Shown: positions 27,611 through 36,173, counted from the stretch's first letter. The stretch is 64,000 nucleotides of DNA from Trinickia diaoshuihuensis (GCF_003390925.1 NZ_QUBS01000048.1:62001-126000); one strand, 5' to 3'. Translations and numbers: made by a program. Notes: a model not told the origin generated them from the letters alone.

Positions 27611-28255
27611 CTACAACAAGGCCAGTTCAACGCGGTCCTGATCTTTCAGATATGCCGCCTCGATCTCTCTGAGATCAGTTCGGATACGTCGATCGAGGTT
27701 TTGTCCCAAGTTGCTTTCCATTAGAAACTCCCAATTTCTCGGATACATTTGCCTCAGAACAAAAAGAAAAAAGGAGAGCGGCGTTAGCTCACGATGCAAT
27801 CCAATTCTTATGTGATTGTCCAAGCCAAAATGTATGTGCGCTGCCGGGTGCACCCCTGTTCTGTATGCGGAAAAATCCAAATCATAGCGAATCGGCGTGA
27901 CGTGCTCTCTTGCTCGGGCAGTAAGAAGATATTCGCCATACTCCTCTTTGAACTGCTCGACAGTTCTTACGTTATAGGTTTCACCGTTTCCCTCAATGTA
28001 TTCAGAAAGCGGAACGGCATCCAAAGGCCGGTCATAGAAATGATAGCTCGCTCCCTCCCCCGTTTTGAACACAAAGAGCGAATGGTCCTCAAGTGCTACG
28101 TGGAACCAATTATTCGCCCTTGCTTGTTTCCATTGCTCAAAGTAAGATAGGTTCCGTAATACTCTTATGACCTCGGGCGTTATGCGAAAATTTTCTGTTG
28201 TCTCGGCTCGCAGGCGAGAGTATCGGAAATATGGGCGCAGCAGTTCAGAAAACAT
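27611..28255 (-). CDS. DUF2290 protein, partner of helicase
   Basis: A 214-residue protein matching the DUF2290 family, best seen in HIHFGLDNHIRIGLHRELTP and LSFFLFVLRQMYPRNWE. Its function is unknown. Helicase plus DUF2290 pairs have been reported as an antiphage system from phage-satellite hotspots. The ATG at 28255 was chosen. A GTG at 28315 would add 20 basic residues overlapping the helicase end, and it cannot be excluded. The gene lies 13 bp after the helicase stop and is surely co-transcribed. Base composition is AT-richer than the flanking core genes. Confidence 0.78.
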   Translation of the reverse strand: MFSELLRPYFRYSRLRAETTENFRITPEVIRVLRNLSYFEQWKQARANNWFHVALEDHSLFVFKTGEGASYHFYDRPLDAVPLSEYIEGNGETYNVRTVEQFKEEYGEYLLTARAREHVTPIRYDLDFSAYRTGVHPAAHIHFGLDNHIRIGLHRELTPLSFFLFVLRQMYPRNWEFLMESNLGQNLDRRIRTDLREIEAAYLKDQDRVELALL

Positions 28256-28268
28256 GGAATCGCACCAA

Positions 28269-30395
28269 TTACAGAATCTTCTTTTTGACAGAGCTAGTCT
28301 GCCTTTTTCTGGCACGGACTTCCCGGAGCCTTCTCATCAATAAAGCCTCGTACTCCTCGGGCTCTAGGTCGTCCGCCAGCCGCCCGAGCGCGTCCTCGAC
28401 CTCATCCACGGAAATTTCCACAAGGTCTCTCTTCATAACTACAAGCTCAGCAGCCGGTGGATAATTGAACGTGAGACGAGGTAGGTTGCTCTTTGCGCGT
28501 GTTATTTCGTCGGCGAACCTCTGTGCGTCGGGACCGATCCCGCTCATGCGAAGCCATCCCTTCGCTCGCGTCATGGCGGTAAACAGCATATTTCTGTTTT
28601 TGGCGGTCGAGCGATAGAACAATGCATCCACCCCGAGCAAAAACACAACATATGCCTCATTACCTTTAGCCTTGTATACAGTTGATAGAGTTATCTTGTT
28701 CTTGGCTTGGAAATCTCTCAGACCGTACGTCTCCTCATGGAGGTTGTTGCAGCTAACCCCATATTTTTCAAGCGCTACAGTCAATGCGGAAAAATAGGAC
28801 CGTACGTTACGGTCATCCGCGCAGATGACTAGTATATCTTCCGGTTGAATGCCTTCACTTCGAATGTCATGGACGATCTGGCTCGCCGAAAAATCGACCT
28901 CTTCAGGGAATGAGTTAAACACAGTGACCCTGATTAGATCGTCTGGAGTGTTGCTGTCCGAAATGGAAGATGGAGAATTTTCCGTTGGTCGCTCCACGGT
29001 GACAGGATGGCCACTAACCAACTCGCCGGCCGTAACCCGATAACCCAGGTCTTCCCAATGTTCGCGAGATTCAAGCATTTGGACAATGCGTGGTCCGTAT
29101 ATGCCAAAACCGACTGCATGCGCCGTCACAAGTACTTCACGCGGGTTGCGGTAGCACTTGTGCAGCACAATGTCCTCGTCGAAGCTAACGGCTGGCTCGC
29201 CCCGGTCGTCCGTCCCGAAGAGGCTGCCAGCAGTTGGGGTCTCGACATCGAATATGGTCTGAAATACGTCATATGCGATGACCAACCGTTCATCTCGGGC
29301 GACTGAAAGCGCTAGCCTCAGGAACGAAGGGGGAAAATCTTGCGCCTCGTCGACGAAGACGTAGTCGAATATGGGGGCCGCTCGGCCCGAGTTCAGAAGT
29401 CGCTTGCAAGCGTAATCGAATGGTTGCCTCGGATCGAAGTCTTTAGCTTCGCGCAACGTGAGCGCTCTTTCTCCAAATGCTCTCGCTGTATAGGCGTAAA
29501 ATCCCTCTACTAAAGCGCCACCCCACGCATGCAATACCATGATCCTGTCCCAGTCAGGGTCTCGGTCGTCGAACAGTCGATAGAATCGCGTAATAAGCTG
29601 CTTTACGTGCTGATACAGGCTCTTGGTATAAAAAGTAAAGGCAATCGTCGCTTCGGGATCCTTGACCATTGTAATTGCCGCCTTCATGGCCAGCACGACA
29701 GTCTTTCCGGAGCCAGCTAAACCACGAACGCGTTGGGGGCCATTTATATCCGACATGTAGCTAAGTCGTTGCTCCCTATCGAAGCGCCGAATTTCGTCCT
29801 CGAGGCGGCTGATCTGAGCGGCTTTGGAGTTTGTCCCATATGGCTCGACGTTTCGTTCTGCCGGTTTGAGCAACGCCTTCGAGCCATCAAGGACGGACAG
29901 CAACTCCTGCATTACTGTTTCATCCAAGGGAGACGCGGCACGCAGACCGCGGAATCGTTGGTCCAATGCGGCGAAGCCGACGACGACCTGCTCGTCGTAA
30001 GCGGACACGTTCAATGTCGTCTCGGCGACAAACACGAACGCGTCCATCGTCACTGCCAATGAGGTTCGGCTACTGCGCAGGCGAGGGTACTTGACAAGAC
30101 GTGAAAATATTTGGCTAAACGTCGACTCAAGAGAAGCAGCTGATGCCCCGATCGCATGGTCTGAATTTTCGCTCGGCAGCTCGGTACCGATAAGAACCAC
30201 GCCTAGACTTGGGCTGACCAAGAGCAGCTTCGCGGAAAGGAGTTCACCTTCTTCGCGGAAGATCGGGAAGTTGCAAAAGACTGCGGCGTCCTCTAAGCCG
30301 AGCTTGCTCTGATTGTCACGCAAATACTCGAGCACCTCGCGCGCGCTCGGATCATGGCGAAACGAATGTTCGCGCGGATATATTTGTAGCGTCAT
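28269..30395 (-). CDS. UvrD/Rep-like superfamily 1 helicase (helicase-DUF2290 system)
   Basis: A 708-residue SF1 helicase. Walker A GLAGSGKT sits near residue 225-232, the Walker B DEAQDFP near 347-353, a motif V-like TVYKAKGNEAYVVF near 580, and motif VI as FTAMTRAKGWL near 605. The arrangement is like UvrD/DNA helicase IV. The N-terminal 215 residues before the motor match no helicase domain that I recognise; a degenerate nuclease-like fold is possible but unproven. With the DUF2290 gene it makes a two-gene unit of the type reported to block phages. It is divergent from the resolvase. Confidence 0.82.
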   Translation of the reverse strand: MTLQIYPREHSFRHDPSAREVLEYLRDNQSKLGLEDAAVFCNFPIFREEGELLSAKLLLVSPSLGVVLIGTELPSENSDHAIGASAASLESTFSQIFSRLVKYPRLRSSRTSLAVTMDAFVFVAETTLNVSAYDEQVVVGFAALDQRFRGLRAASPLDETVMQELLSVLDGSKALLKPAERNVEPYGTNSKAAQISRLEDEIRRFDREQRLSYMSDINGPQRVRGLAGSGKTVVLAMKAAITMVKDPEATIAFTFYTKSLYQHVKQLITRFYRLFDDRDPDWDRIMVLHAWGGALVEGFYAYTARAFGERALTLREAKDFDPRQPFDYACKRLLNSGRAAPIFDYVFVDEAQDFPPSFLRLALSVARDERLVIAYDVFQTIFDVETPTAGSLFGTDDRGEPAVSFDEDIVLHKCYRNPREVLVTAHAVGFGIYGPRIVQMLESREHWEDLGYRVTAGELVSGHPVTVERPTENSPSSISDSNTPDDLIRVTVFNSFPEEVDFSASQIVHDIRSEGIQPEDILVICADDRNVRSYFSALTVALEKYGVSCNNLHEETYGLRDFQAKNKITLSTVYKAKGNEAYVVFLLGVDALFYRSTAKNRNMLFTAMTRAKGWLRMSGIGPDAQRFADEITRAKSNLPRLTFNYPPAAELVVMKRDLVEISVDEVEDALGRLADDLEPEEYEALLMRRLREVRARKRQTSSVKKKIL

Positions 30396-30620
30396 CTGTA
30401 TTGTGGGATGGTCATCGCGGTTCGAGCATTGTCAGCTATGTTTCCCCCGTTTCCAAGAGGCTCCCGCCGCGCCCTTGTCCTGCTAGAGACCGCTTGGGTA
30501 TGGGGGGAAGCAAATCGTCCGGTTGTGGTCACGACGTCTACCTGTGTACAAAAATCTGCTTGACTCACTTTTGGACATGACGGATATTTCGTACATCATT
30601 TATGGACAGCCGGAAAGATC

Positions 30621-31214
30621 ATGGGAAGAGTCTTTGCATACTGCCGTGTTTCGACTTCGGACCAGACAACCGACAATCAAGTCCACGAAATAGTGGCTGC
30701 GGGCTTCAGCATCGAGCCGCGCCGGGTTATTGCCGAGTGCGTTTCGGGCTCTGTAGCAGCGAGAGAGCGAAAGGGCTTTGCAAAGCTACGCGATCGATTA
30801 GAGGCTGGAGACGTGCTGGTCGTGACCAAGTTGGACAGGCTCGGGCGGAACGCCATGGATGTGCGAGCGACCGTCGAAGACCTGTCTATGGCTGGGGTGC
30901 GCGTCCATTGCCTCGCGCTTGGTGGCGCAGACCTCACGAGTGCAGCTGGGAAAATGACAATGGCCGTGCTGTCCGCCGTGGCAGAATTTGAGCGCGACCT
31001 ATTGCTTGAACGCACAGCGGCGGGCTTGGCGCGAGCCAAAGCGTCTGGAAAGGTACTGGGCCGCCCTCGGGCCCTAGACGCTGGACAGGAAGCGCAGGCT
31101 TTAAGTTGGCTCGCGAAGGGTGAGTCTGTCGCAGCCATCGCGCGAAGGCTAAATACTAGCCGCCAGACAATCATGCGCCTTCGCGCCTGTACAAGCGAAC
31201 CCGGCGCTAATTGA
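30621..31214 (+). CDS. Serine recombinase (resolvase/invertase family)
   Basis: A 197-residue site-specific recombinase of the small Tn3-resolvase/Hin type. The catalytic segment is YCRVSTSDQ (nucleophilic Ser near residue 11), followed by LVVTKLDRLGRNAMD and AVLSAVAEFERDLLLERTAAGL. The C-terminal helix-turn-helix is SVAAIARRLNTSRQTIMRLR. It could resolve or invert DNA within the island or control its movement. Serine resolvases do not usually integrate into tRNA genes, so the tRNA-directed integrase seems lost. Confidence 0.92.
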   Translation: MGRVFAYCRVSTSDQTTDNQVHEIVAAGFSIEPRRVIAECVSGSVAARERKGFAKLRDRLEAGDVLVVTKLDRLGRNAMDVRATVEDLSMAGVRVHCLALGGADLTSAAGKMTMAVLSAVAEFERDLLLERTAAGLARAKASGKVLGRPRALDAGQEAQALSWLAKGESVAAIARRLNTSRQTIMRLRACTSEPGAN

Positions 31215-31347
31215 CTTCGCTACCTATTGCGAGCCGCTGTTAAGCTCACTATTGATTTTGTGCGCAACCTACGGACTAGCTCGGGCGGCGGCACATGTGG
31301 AGCTGTAAGCGTGGGATATACTGCGCCGACGCTGGAGGAATGAAAAG

Positions 31348-33378
31348 ATGAATCTCATTGACCTAAAAGAACTAGCTACGCGTGAAAGTGAGCGCGTTGA
31401 ATGGAAAGAGAACGTCGCGGACGTGCAAGACCTTGTGCGTACGGCAGTCGCCTTTGCAAACGACTACTCAAATCTAGGCGGCGGGTACATTGTTTGCGGC
31501 GCGACTGAGAAGAAGGACGCTCATGGGTTTCAAACGGTCGAGCTTGTGGGCCTTACTTCCAGTCGCTTCAGAGAGATAGAAGGACAATTGCTCGCACACT
31601 GCCGCGACAAGGTAGAGCCGCCAATTGTGCCGGTGGTATACGAAGAACGCGTTGAAGGCGCTGAGGACAAGCGCATTCTCATCTTTGTAGTTCCGTCCAC
31701 GGGTTACGCCCATTGCTACCGCGCTGACGGGGCCGACGCGTCCAGATACTGGATTCGCATTGGGCGCGAAACTCGCGAAGCAAAAGATGGATTGCTCCGC
31801 GAACTACTTGTTCGCAAAGGCCAGTTGCCGCCGTGGGACAAGCGCGCGGCACTCGATGCACGCGGCAGTGACATTGATCTGGTCGCTCTGCGGGACACCC
31901 TCCAGAGGATCGGGATCTGGGATCCGCAAAAGTCGATCGAGGACTATCTATCGGCTCAGGAGGCGATCTCGTCATTTGTGCCAACGTTGCTAGCCCCTAG
32001 TGGGGCCGGGGTCTCTCATCCGAGAAATTTCGCGCTGCTGCTTTTTGGTCGCGACCTTTTGAAGTTCGTGCCGGGCGCATATATCGTCTTCTCGATATAC
32101 AGAGGAAAGGACAGGAGTGAACCGACGGCGGAGCGACGCGATATTGTTGGCAACGTTCTAGAGCAAACCAGAAAGGTGATGGAACAGCTGAACGCTGAGG
32201 CCTATATTGCTTACGACAAGGAAAGCCCGGTTCCAAACCAACACAAATACCCGCTGAAAGCGCTCCAAGAGGCAATAGTTAATGCGATCGTCCATCGTGA
32301 CTATGAGAGTGATCAGCCTGTTCGAGTAACTGTGTTCTCCGATCGGATTGAGATTGCGTCACCCGGCGAGCTTCCACGTGCGCTTGATGAAGCTAGATTC
32401 AAAAGCGGGAAGGCAGCGCCTTTTTGGCGCAACCAAGCACTCGCATATTTTTTCTCTAGGCTGCAATTCGCACAGTCGGAGGGGCAAGGGATCCCCACGA
32501 TTATTCGAAGCATGCAAGAAGAGGGGTGTCCTCCCCCTTCGTTCGTGATTGAGCCGGGGCGAGTGACGTGTGTTCTTCCCGCGCATCCACGTCACTCTCT
32601 GCTGCGAGAACTCCAGGCGATTGAGAACAAAATTATCATCGGACGCAACGATGACGCAATTGAACAGCTCGAACAGCTGCTCAACGAGGATCCAAGTAAT
32701 TTCCGCGCGATTGAGCTGTATTGTCAAGCATCTATTGCAAAAGGAAGCTCACGTCGACTTTTGGATCTTGTAAAAAATCACTACGAAACGATCAAGAACA
32801 CCAATAATGCATCAACCCTTCTAACCCTGTCCGAGACAATTTTGTCTTTGGGCGAGGATGAAGAGTCGCACAAGATCGCTGCGGCGCTGAACTCCACAGC
32901 TACTAGTCGAAGCCTTGAATCCAATGAACTGCGGCGGGCGGCAGTAAACTTGCGAAAACTCAAAGAAGATGATAAAGCAATCGAGCTAATAGAGGAAGCG
33001 ACAAAAAAGAATCCTGCTCTGAAGCGAAATGCCCCGCTGCTCCAACTAACGGGGAAGGCCCGGATCGACCTTGCAAAAAAATGTATCGAGAAAGCGCGTG
33101 ATCGTGGTACCTCGCGAGATATGAAGTCTCGTGCTTGGGAATTGTGTCGGACGTATCTGAGTGATGCTGAGCGAGACTTCCATTCCGCCCTCGAATTCGG
33201 AAATGAGATCGAACGAGAGTACATAGAGCGAGACCTTGAGTTCCTCGCCCATATGCAGCAAGTATCGAAAAAGCCGACCCACCCTTCAGCCCCTGCGAAT
33301 CCGGAAAACGTGAGACGTAAGCTTGGGAAAAAATTCAAAGTGGGTGATTCGCGCAAGACGAAAAGGTCAGGCTTTTGA
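31348..33378 (+). CDS. AlbA_2 (Schlafen-like) protein with ATPase-like domain and helical repeats
   Basis: A 676-residue protein with an N-terminal Schlafen AlbA_2 domain (about 1-150; RESERVEWKENVAD and NLGGGYIVCGATE). The middle part matches the HATPase_c_4 module common in putative transcriptional regulators (about 290-420; LQEAIVNAIVHRDYES and DRIEIASPGELP). The C-terminal 250 residues are charged and helical, with TPR-like spacing (AIEQLEQLLNEDPSNFRAIE). The tail is basic. AlbA_2 domains bind nucleic acid, and in Schlafens they are linked to RNA cleavage. A role in defence or regulation is inferred from the company it keeps in the island. Confidence 0.75.
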   Translation: MNLIDLKELATRESERVEWKENVADVQDLVRTAVAFANDYSNLGGGYIVCGATEKKDAHGFQTVELVGLTSSRFREIEGQLLAHCRDKVEPPIVPVVYEERVEGAEDKRILIFVVPSTGYAHCYRADGADASRYWIRIGRETREAKDGLLRELLVRKGQLPPWDKRAALDARGSDIDLVALRDTLQRIGIWDPQKSIEDYLSAQEAISSFVPTLLAPSGAGVSHPRNFALLLFGRDLLKFVPGAYIVFSIYRGKDRSEPTAERRDIVGNVLEQTRKVMEQLNAEAYIAYDKESPVPNQHKYPLKALQEAIVNAIVHRDYESDQPVRVTVFSDRIEIASPGELPRALDEARFKSGKAAPFWRNQALAYFFSRLQFAQSEGQGIPTIIRSMQEEGCPPPSFVIEPGRVTCVLPAHPRHSLLRELQAIENKIIIGRNDDAIEQLEQLLNEDPSNFRAIELYCQASIAKGSSRRLLDLVKNHYETIKNTNNASTLLTLSETILSLGEDEESHKIAAALNSTATSRSLESNELRRAAVNLRKLKEDDKAIELIEEATKKNPALKRNAPLLQLTGKARIDLAKKCIEKARDRGTSRDMKSRAWELCRTYLSDAERDFHSALEFGNEIEREYIERDLEFLAHMQQVSKKPTHPSAPANPENVRRKLGKKFKVGDSRKTKRSGF

Positions 33379-33642
33379 CTCTTAGTGAACCGTACGCCTC
33401 CGCTCGAATAAGCAAGCAACCGGCTGACTTTGCATTGATTTTGCACTCGGTTGCAAAGTTTTAGCTGTCAGTCCAGCGCCGAGAGGCGTCGGCTAACTTG
33501 CTACCACTAACCTTCGAAGCGTCCAAGGTTCGTCACGAACCGCGATCGCCATAGACATCCGCTAGAATTTTGGCCTCATCCCGAGGGTCGGCAAACGTCG
33601 ACTCTCGGACGACGACAATGAGATCTAAGCACGGAGCCATTA

Positions 33643-34257
33643 GTGCAAAAAGAAATATTGGACCTGATTTTCGCCGGGGAAAGTGAAACACTTGAGTTCA
33701 AGTCCACCGTACCAGACCCTCGGATACTTGCAAGCCTCATTTCATCGTTCGCGAATACTGAAGGTGGGCAGATTGTCGTTGGTGTGAAGGAGCCACCCGA
33801 AATCGTGGGCGTGGACGGGACGAAGCTCCGTCGTGTATACGACGCGGCCCTGAAGCGCCTTGCGCCGGCGCCTAAGGCAAGCCTCGCAATCGAATCCCAC
33901 GAGGGGCACGCAATTGCGGTTATTCAGGTGGAGCGGTCATCCGTACTTGTGAAGGCCGAAGGGGTTCCATTCGTTCGCAAGGCGACGATGACCCAGCCGA
34001 TGCCGTGGAACGAGATGGTTCGCGATCTCACTCCTCAAGAGCTTCCCCAAGCAGGGGCGGCGCTTGTTGATGCTCTGAATCGACAAATTGAGCTGCTGGA
34101 AAAGCAAGACAAGAAGATCGAGGAGATGCGCGCTGAACTCCGCAACGCCAACAGCCCGAAAGCCAAATGGACGGAGCGCGCGTACGGAATAGCTGTTGGT
34201 GTTGTCGGCTCAATCATCGCTGCAGCGATCTGGGCCTTGGGCGCAGCACATCCGTAA
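33643..34257 (+). CDS. AlbA_2 domain protein with coiled coil and C-terminal membrane anchor
   Basis: A 204-residue protein starting at GTG with GGAG upstream. Residues 1-120 form an AlbA_2/Schlafen-like domain (GESETLEFKSTVPD and SSFANTEGGQIVVGVKE). Residues about 135-170 are a charged coiled coil (RQIELLEKQDKKIEEMRAEL). Residues about 181-201 are a hydrophobic helix (GIAVGVVGSIIAAAIWALG). The layout, a nucleic-acid-binding head tethered to the membrane, is unusual for this family. It follows the 676-residue AlbA_2 gene by 264 bp in the same direction and is the last island gene. Confidence 0.72.
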   Translation: MQKEILDLIFAGESETLEFKSTVPDPRILASLISSFANTEGGQIVVGVKEPPEIVGVDGTKLRRVYDAALKRLAPAPKASLAIESHEGHAIAVIQVERSSVLVKAEGVPFVRKATMTQPMPWNEMVRDLTPQELPQAGAALVDALNRQIELLEKQDKKIEEMRAELRNANSPKAKWTERAYGIAVGVVGSIIAAAIWALGAAHP

Positions 34258-34640
34258 TTGCCAACCGGATCGAGTACGGCAACACTCAAGGCGGGTTTGA
34301 GGCCTAAATATACAGATAGCCGGTACACAACTGCTGGTACACTGATATTTCGTCCACAGGATCAAGCTATTGATTTTTAAGTAACGTTATCGGGCGGGGA
34401 GCCTGTCCCCCTCTCTTCGCCAGTCAAGCTTCTCAGGCGTTCTCGCCGATTCTCAGGAAATCTCGCTCAGCCTTATTGGGCGGGCGAGTTGGGGTGTAGA
34501 TCCAGTCGTATTCTCTCGGCCCTCTAGGGCGTTCGCCCCCGCATTTGTGGGTAGGATTTGGGGTAGAGAGCAGAGCTAAACGCTCGGCAATGCACCCGCC
34601 GATTACTACTTGCCTCGCCCTTCCGCCGCGTCACCACCGC
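34258..34640. other. Right island junction and gene-free gap
   Basis: This 383 bp stretch contains the attachment-repeat copy at 34406-34423. Just before it, GGGG and CCCC runs recall a decayed tRNA T-arm. To its right is a run of four 10-bp blocks each starting TCTC (34431-34470). On the minus strand an open frame without a start codon ends at 34433 and contains PREYDWIYTPTRPPN; it may be a gene remnant that I do not recognise. Confidence 0.4.
34406..34423 (+). repeat. Second attachment repeat (tRNA-Ser 3' end copy)
   Basis: Seventeen of 18 bases equal the tRNA-Ser 3' end at 27389-27406, in the same orientation. It marks the likely right end of the 7.0 kb island. No full tRNA precedes it. 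Confidence 0.75.
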
Positions 34641-35414
34641 TCAGGAAATATCGGCGCGTCGATCGCGGGCTCTGGGCTTCGAAGAAGGTTGTCTGGCGCT
34701 TTCCGCAAGAGCGAGTGACATCATCGACCTAACGGCTTCCTCTTCGATGCCCTTGATATCCGAGGGGAATCGATTCCGTTGGGGAATGAGAATCATCAGG
34801 CCTTCGATTTGGCACGTGATGAGGGCAGCTCTGCACGAAAGTTCCAGCGAGGATAGATCGGGATTGACGGCTTCGAGGAAGCCGCGAATCCAGCGTCGTT
34901 GATGCAAGTATGCTTCATCCACGATTTCCCGCGCGAAATCGTGAGTCTGCGCCAAGGCCCACATGTTGATGAACAGACTTTGTGTCCGAGATTGTTTATC
35001 GTCTTCGATCAAAAGACGGATCACCTTTTCCAATCGTTCTTCGGCTGTGAGTGACAGATCGTGCCGGAGATTGTCGTAAGTTTTCGCGTACTCTTCGACC
35101 ACTTGCCTCATGAGCGCGGCAAACAATGGCTCGATAGACGGAAAGTAGTGCTGAAGATTCGATAGGGCGATGCCAGCAGCCGATGCAACCTTGCGCATCG
35201 TCAATCCACCGTAGCCCTCGGTAATGAACATGTCGGTCGCGCATTTCAAGATTCGGGCCACGGCATTGCGCCCGCGTTCCGTCAGCGCTCGCTTCCCGTT
35301 GTTCCCCATCGCAGCCTGTTCGTCGCCAAACGAATCGGGGGGGAGGTTCAACTCGTCGTTTTCGGGCGAGCGATTCTGCAGCAAGGTCTCGCGGGGCGGA
35401 GTTTTTCTGGTCAT
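34641..35414 (-). CDS. TetR/AcrR family transcriptional regulator
   Basis: A 257-residue regulator. The first 45 residues are a polar extension before the TetR helix-turn-helix (RILKCATDMFITEGYGG and MRKVASAAGIALSNLQHYFP, about 55-100). The ligand domain is helical with a basic C-terminal tail. It lies 57 bp from a GGTCATATGACTC palindrome at 35471 that is a candidate autoregulatory operator. Related palindromes occur further right near the LuxR gene, so it may regulate the adjacent cluster. Its ligand is unknown. Confidence 0.88.
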   Translation of the reverse strand: MTRKTPPRETLLQNRSPENDELNLPPDSFGDEQAAMGNNGKRALTERGRNAVARILKCATDMFITEGYGGLTMRKVASAAGIALSNLQHYFPSIEPLFAALMRQVVEEYAKTYDNLRHDLSLTAEERLEKVIRLLIEDDKQSRTQSLFINMWALAQTHDFAREIVDEAYLHQRRWIRGFLEAVNPDLSSLELSCRAALITCQIEGLMILIPQRNRFPSDIKGIEEEAVRSMMSLALAESARQPSSKPRARDRRADIS

Positions 35415-35470
35415 GGGCTCGACGCCGCAGGCAACAAGAGTTTCGATTAAGAGTTTCGTGACTTATTGTC

Positions 35471-35483
35471 GGTCATATGACTC
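35471..35483. promoter_or_regulatory. Operator-like palindrome upstream of tetR
   Basis: GGTCATATGACTC contains the inverted repeat GTCA-TA-TGAC. Similar elements occur at 35897 and 36162. TetR dimers bind short palindromes of this kind near their own promoters. Confidence 0.45.
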
Positions 35484-35532
35484 ATAGAGTGCAAGCCGGT
35501 CGTTCGAAGTGGTGGTTATCGTTCGACTCGCG

Positions 35533-35769
35533 CTACGCGGCCCGCATTGTCGGACGCCGAGGACTCTGCGGATAGACACACCAGAAACCATTCTCATGAC
35601 GAAAGAAGTGTATGGAGATCGGCCCTGCCGATCTCATCGCTTCAATGCAAACAAACCGCTCGTGAGTCGTAGGCGCTCTGCTAAAACGCGTGACCCGCAA
35701 ACGATCACCGGGACGGGGAGCGAACCAGTGGTCCACCATTGTGCGCAGCGACCTTCCCATGCAAGCCAT
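35533..35769 (-). CDS. Small hypothetical protein
   Basis: A 78-residue basic protein, MACMGRSLRTMVDHWFAPRP at the start and RPTMRAA at the end. The start at 35769 follows a GAAGGGGAA ribosome site. A middle segment ISIHFFRHENGFWCVYPQ looks like a folded beta-rich core. It resembles small proteins of unknown function common in Burkholderia, but I cannot name a family. It is read toward tetR and has no obvious partner. Confidence 0.5.
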   Translation of the reverse strand: MACMGRSLRTMVDHWFAPRPGDRLRVTRFSRAPTTHERFVCIEAMRSAGPISIHFFRHENGFWCVYPQSPRRPTMRAA

Positions 35770-35896
35770 CACGTTCCCCTTCAATCATCCTGCGACTCGA
35801 CTACCGTTTCCTGCGGCCCTTCAGCGAATATCGCCGCCCCGGTGATCCTCCGGACCGCCTTGCCCGGGCCTGCGATGCAATCGTTGTTTTATAATA

Positions 35897-35910
35897 GGTC
35901 AAATGACCCA
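35897..35910. promoter_or_regulatory. Operator-like palindrome
   Basis: GGTCAAATGACCCA has the perfect inverted repeat GGTCA-AA-TGACC and sits 3 bp after a TATAATA-like hexamer (TATAAT 35890-35895), so a bound protein would cover a promoter. Its reverse complement shares GTGACAAATT with the element at 36162. Confidence 0.45.
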
Positions 35911-36161
35911 ATTTGTCACCGAGAAGGAAGATCATTGGACCGACTACCTGATCGGATTGCCGCGTCAGGACGGGCGTTCTGAGTTTCTATGCGAAGCCAT
36001 CCCGGGCAATGTCGAGCGAACCCCATCCGGTGGCGCCCCAACGGGCCAGGCCTTGTGCTGCCGAATACTAAGCGCGAGGCGCTGGACGGTTCTAACGCCG
36101 CCGCACATCGAGGCTTAGGACTTCACCCTACTTGCTAAGAATATTTTCATTCGCTATAACT

Positions 36162-36173
36162 GGGTCATGTGAC
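36162..36173. promoter_or_regulatory. Operator-like palindrome
   Basis: GGGTCATGTGAC, followed by AAATTTG, repeats the GTCA-N2-TGAC pattern seen at 35471 and 35897. It is 190 bp before the luxR start. Confidence 0.4.

Noticed and set aside
35903-36118. 71-residue frame beginning in the palindrome at 35897
   Set aside because: No ribosome site, no similarity that I can recognise, and its start lies within an operator-like sequence.
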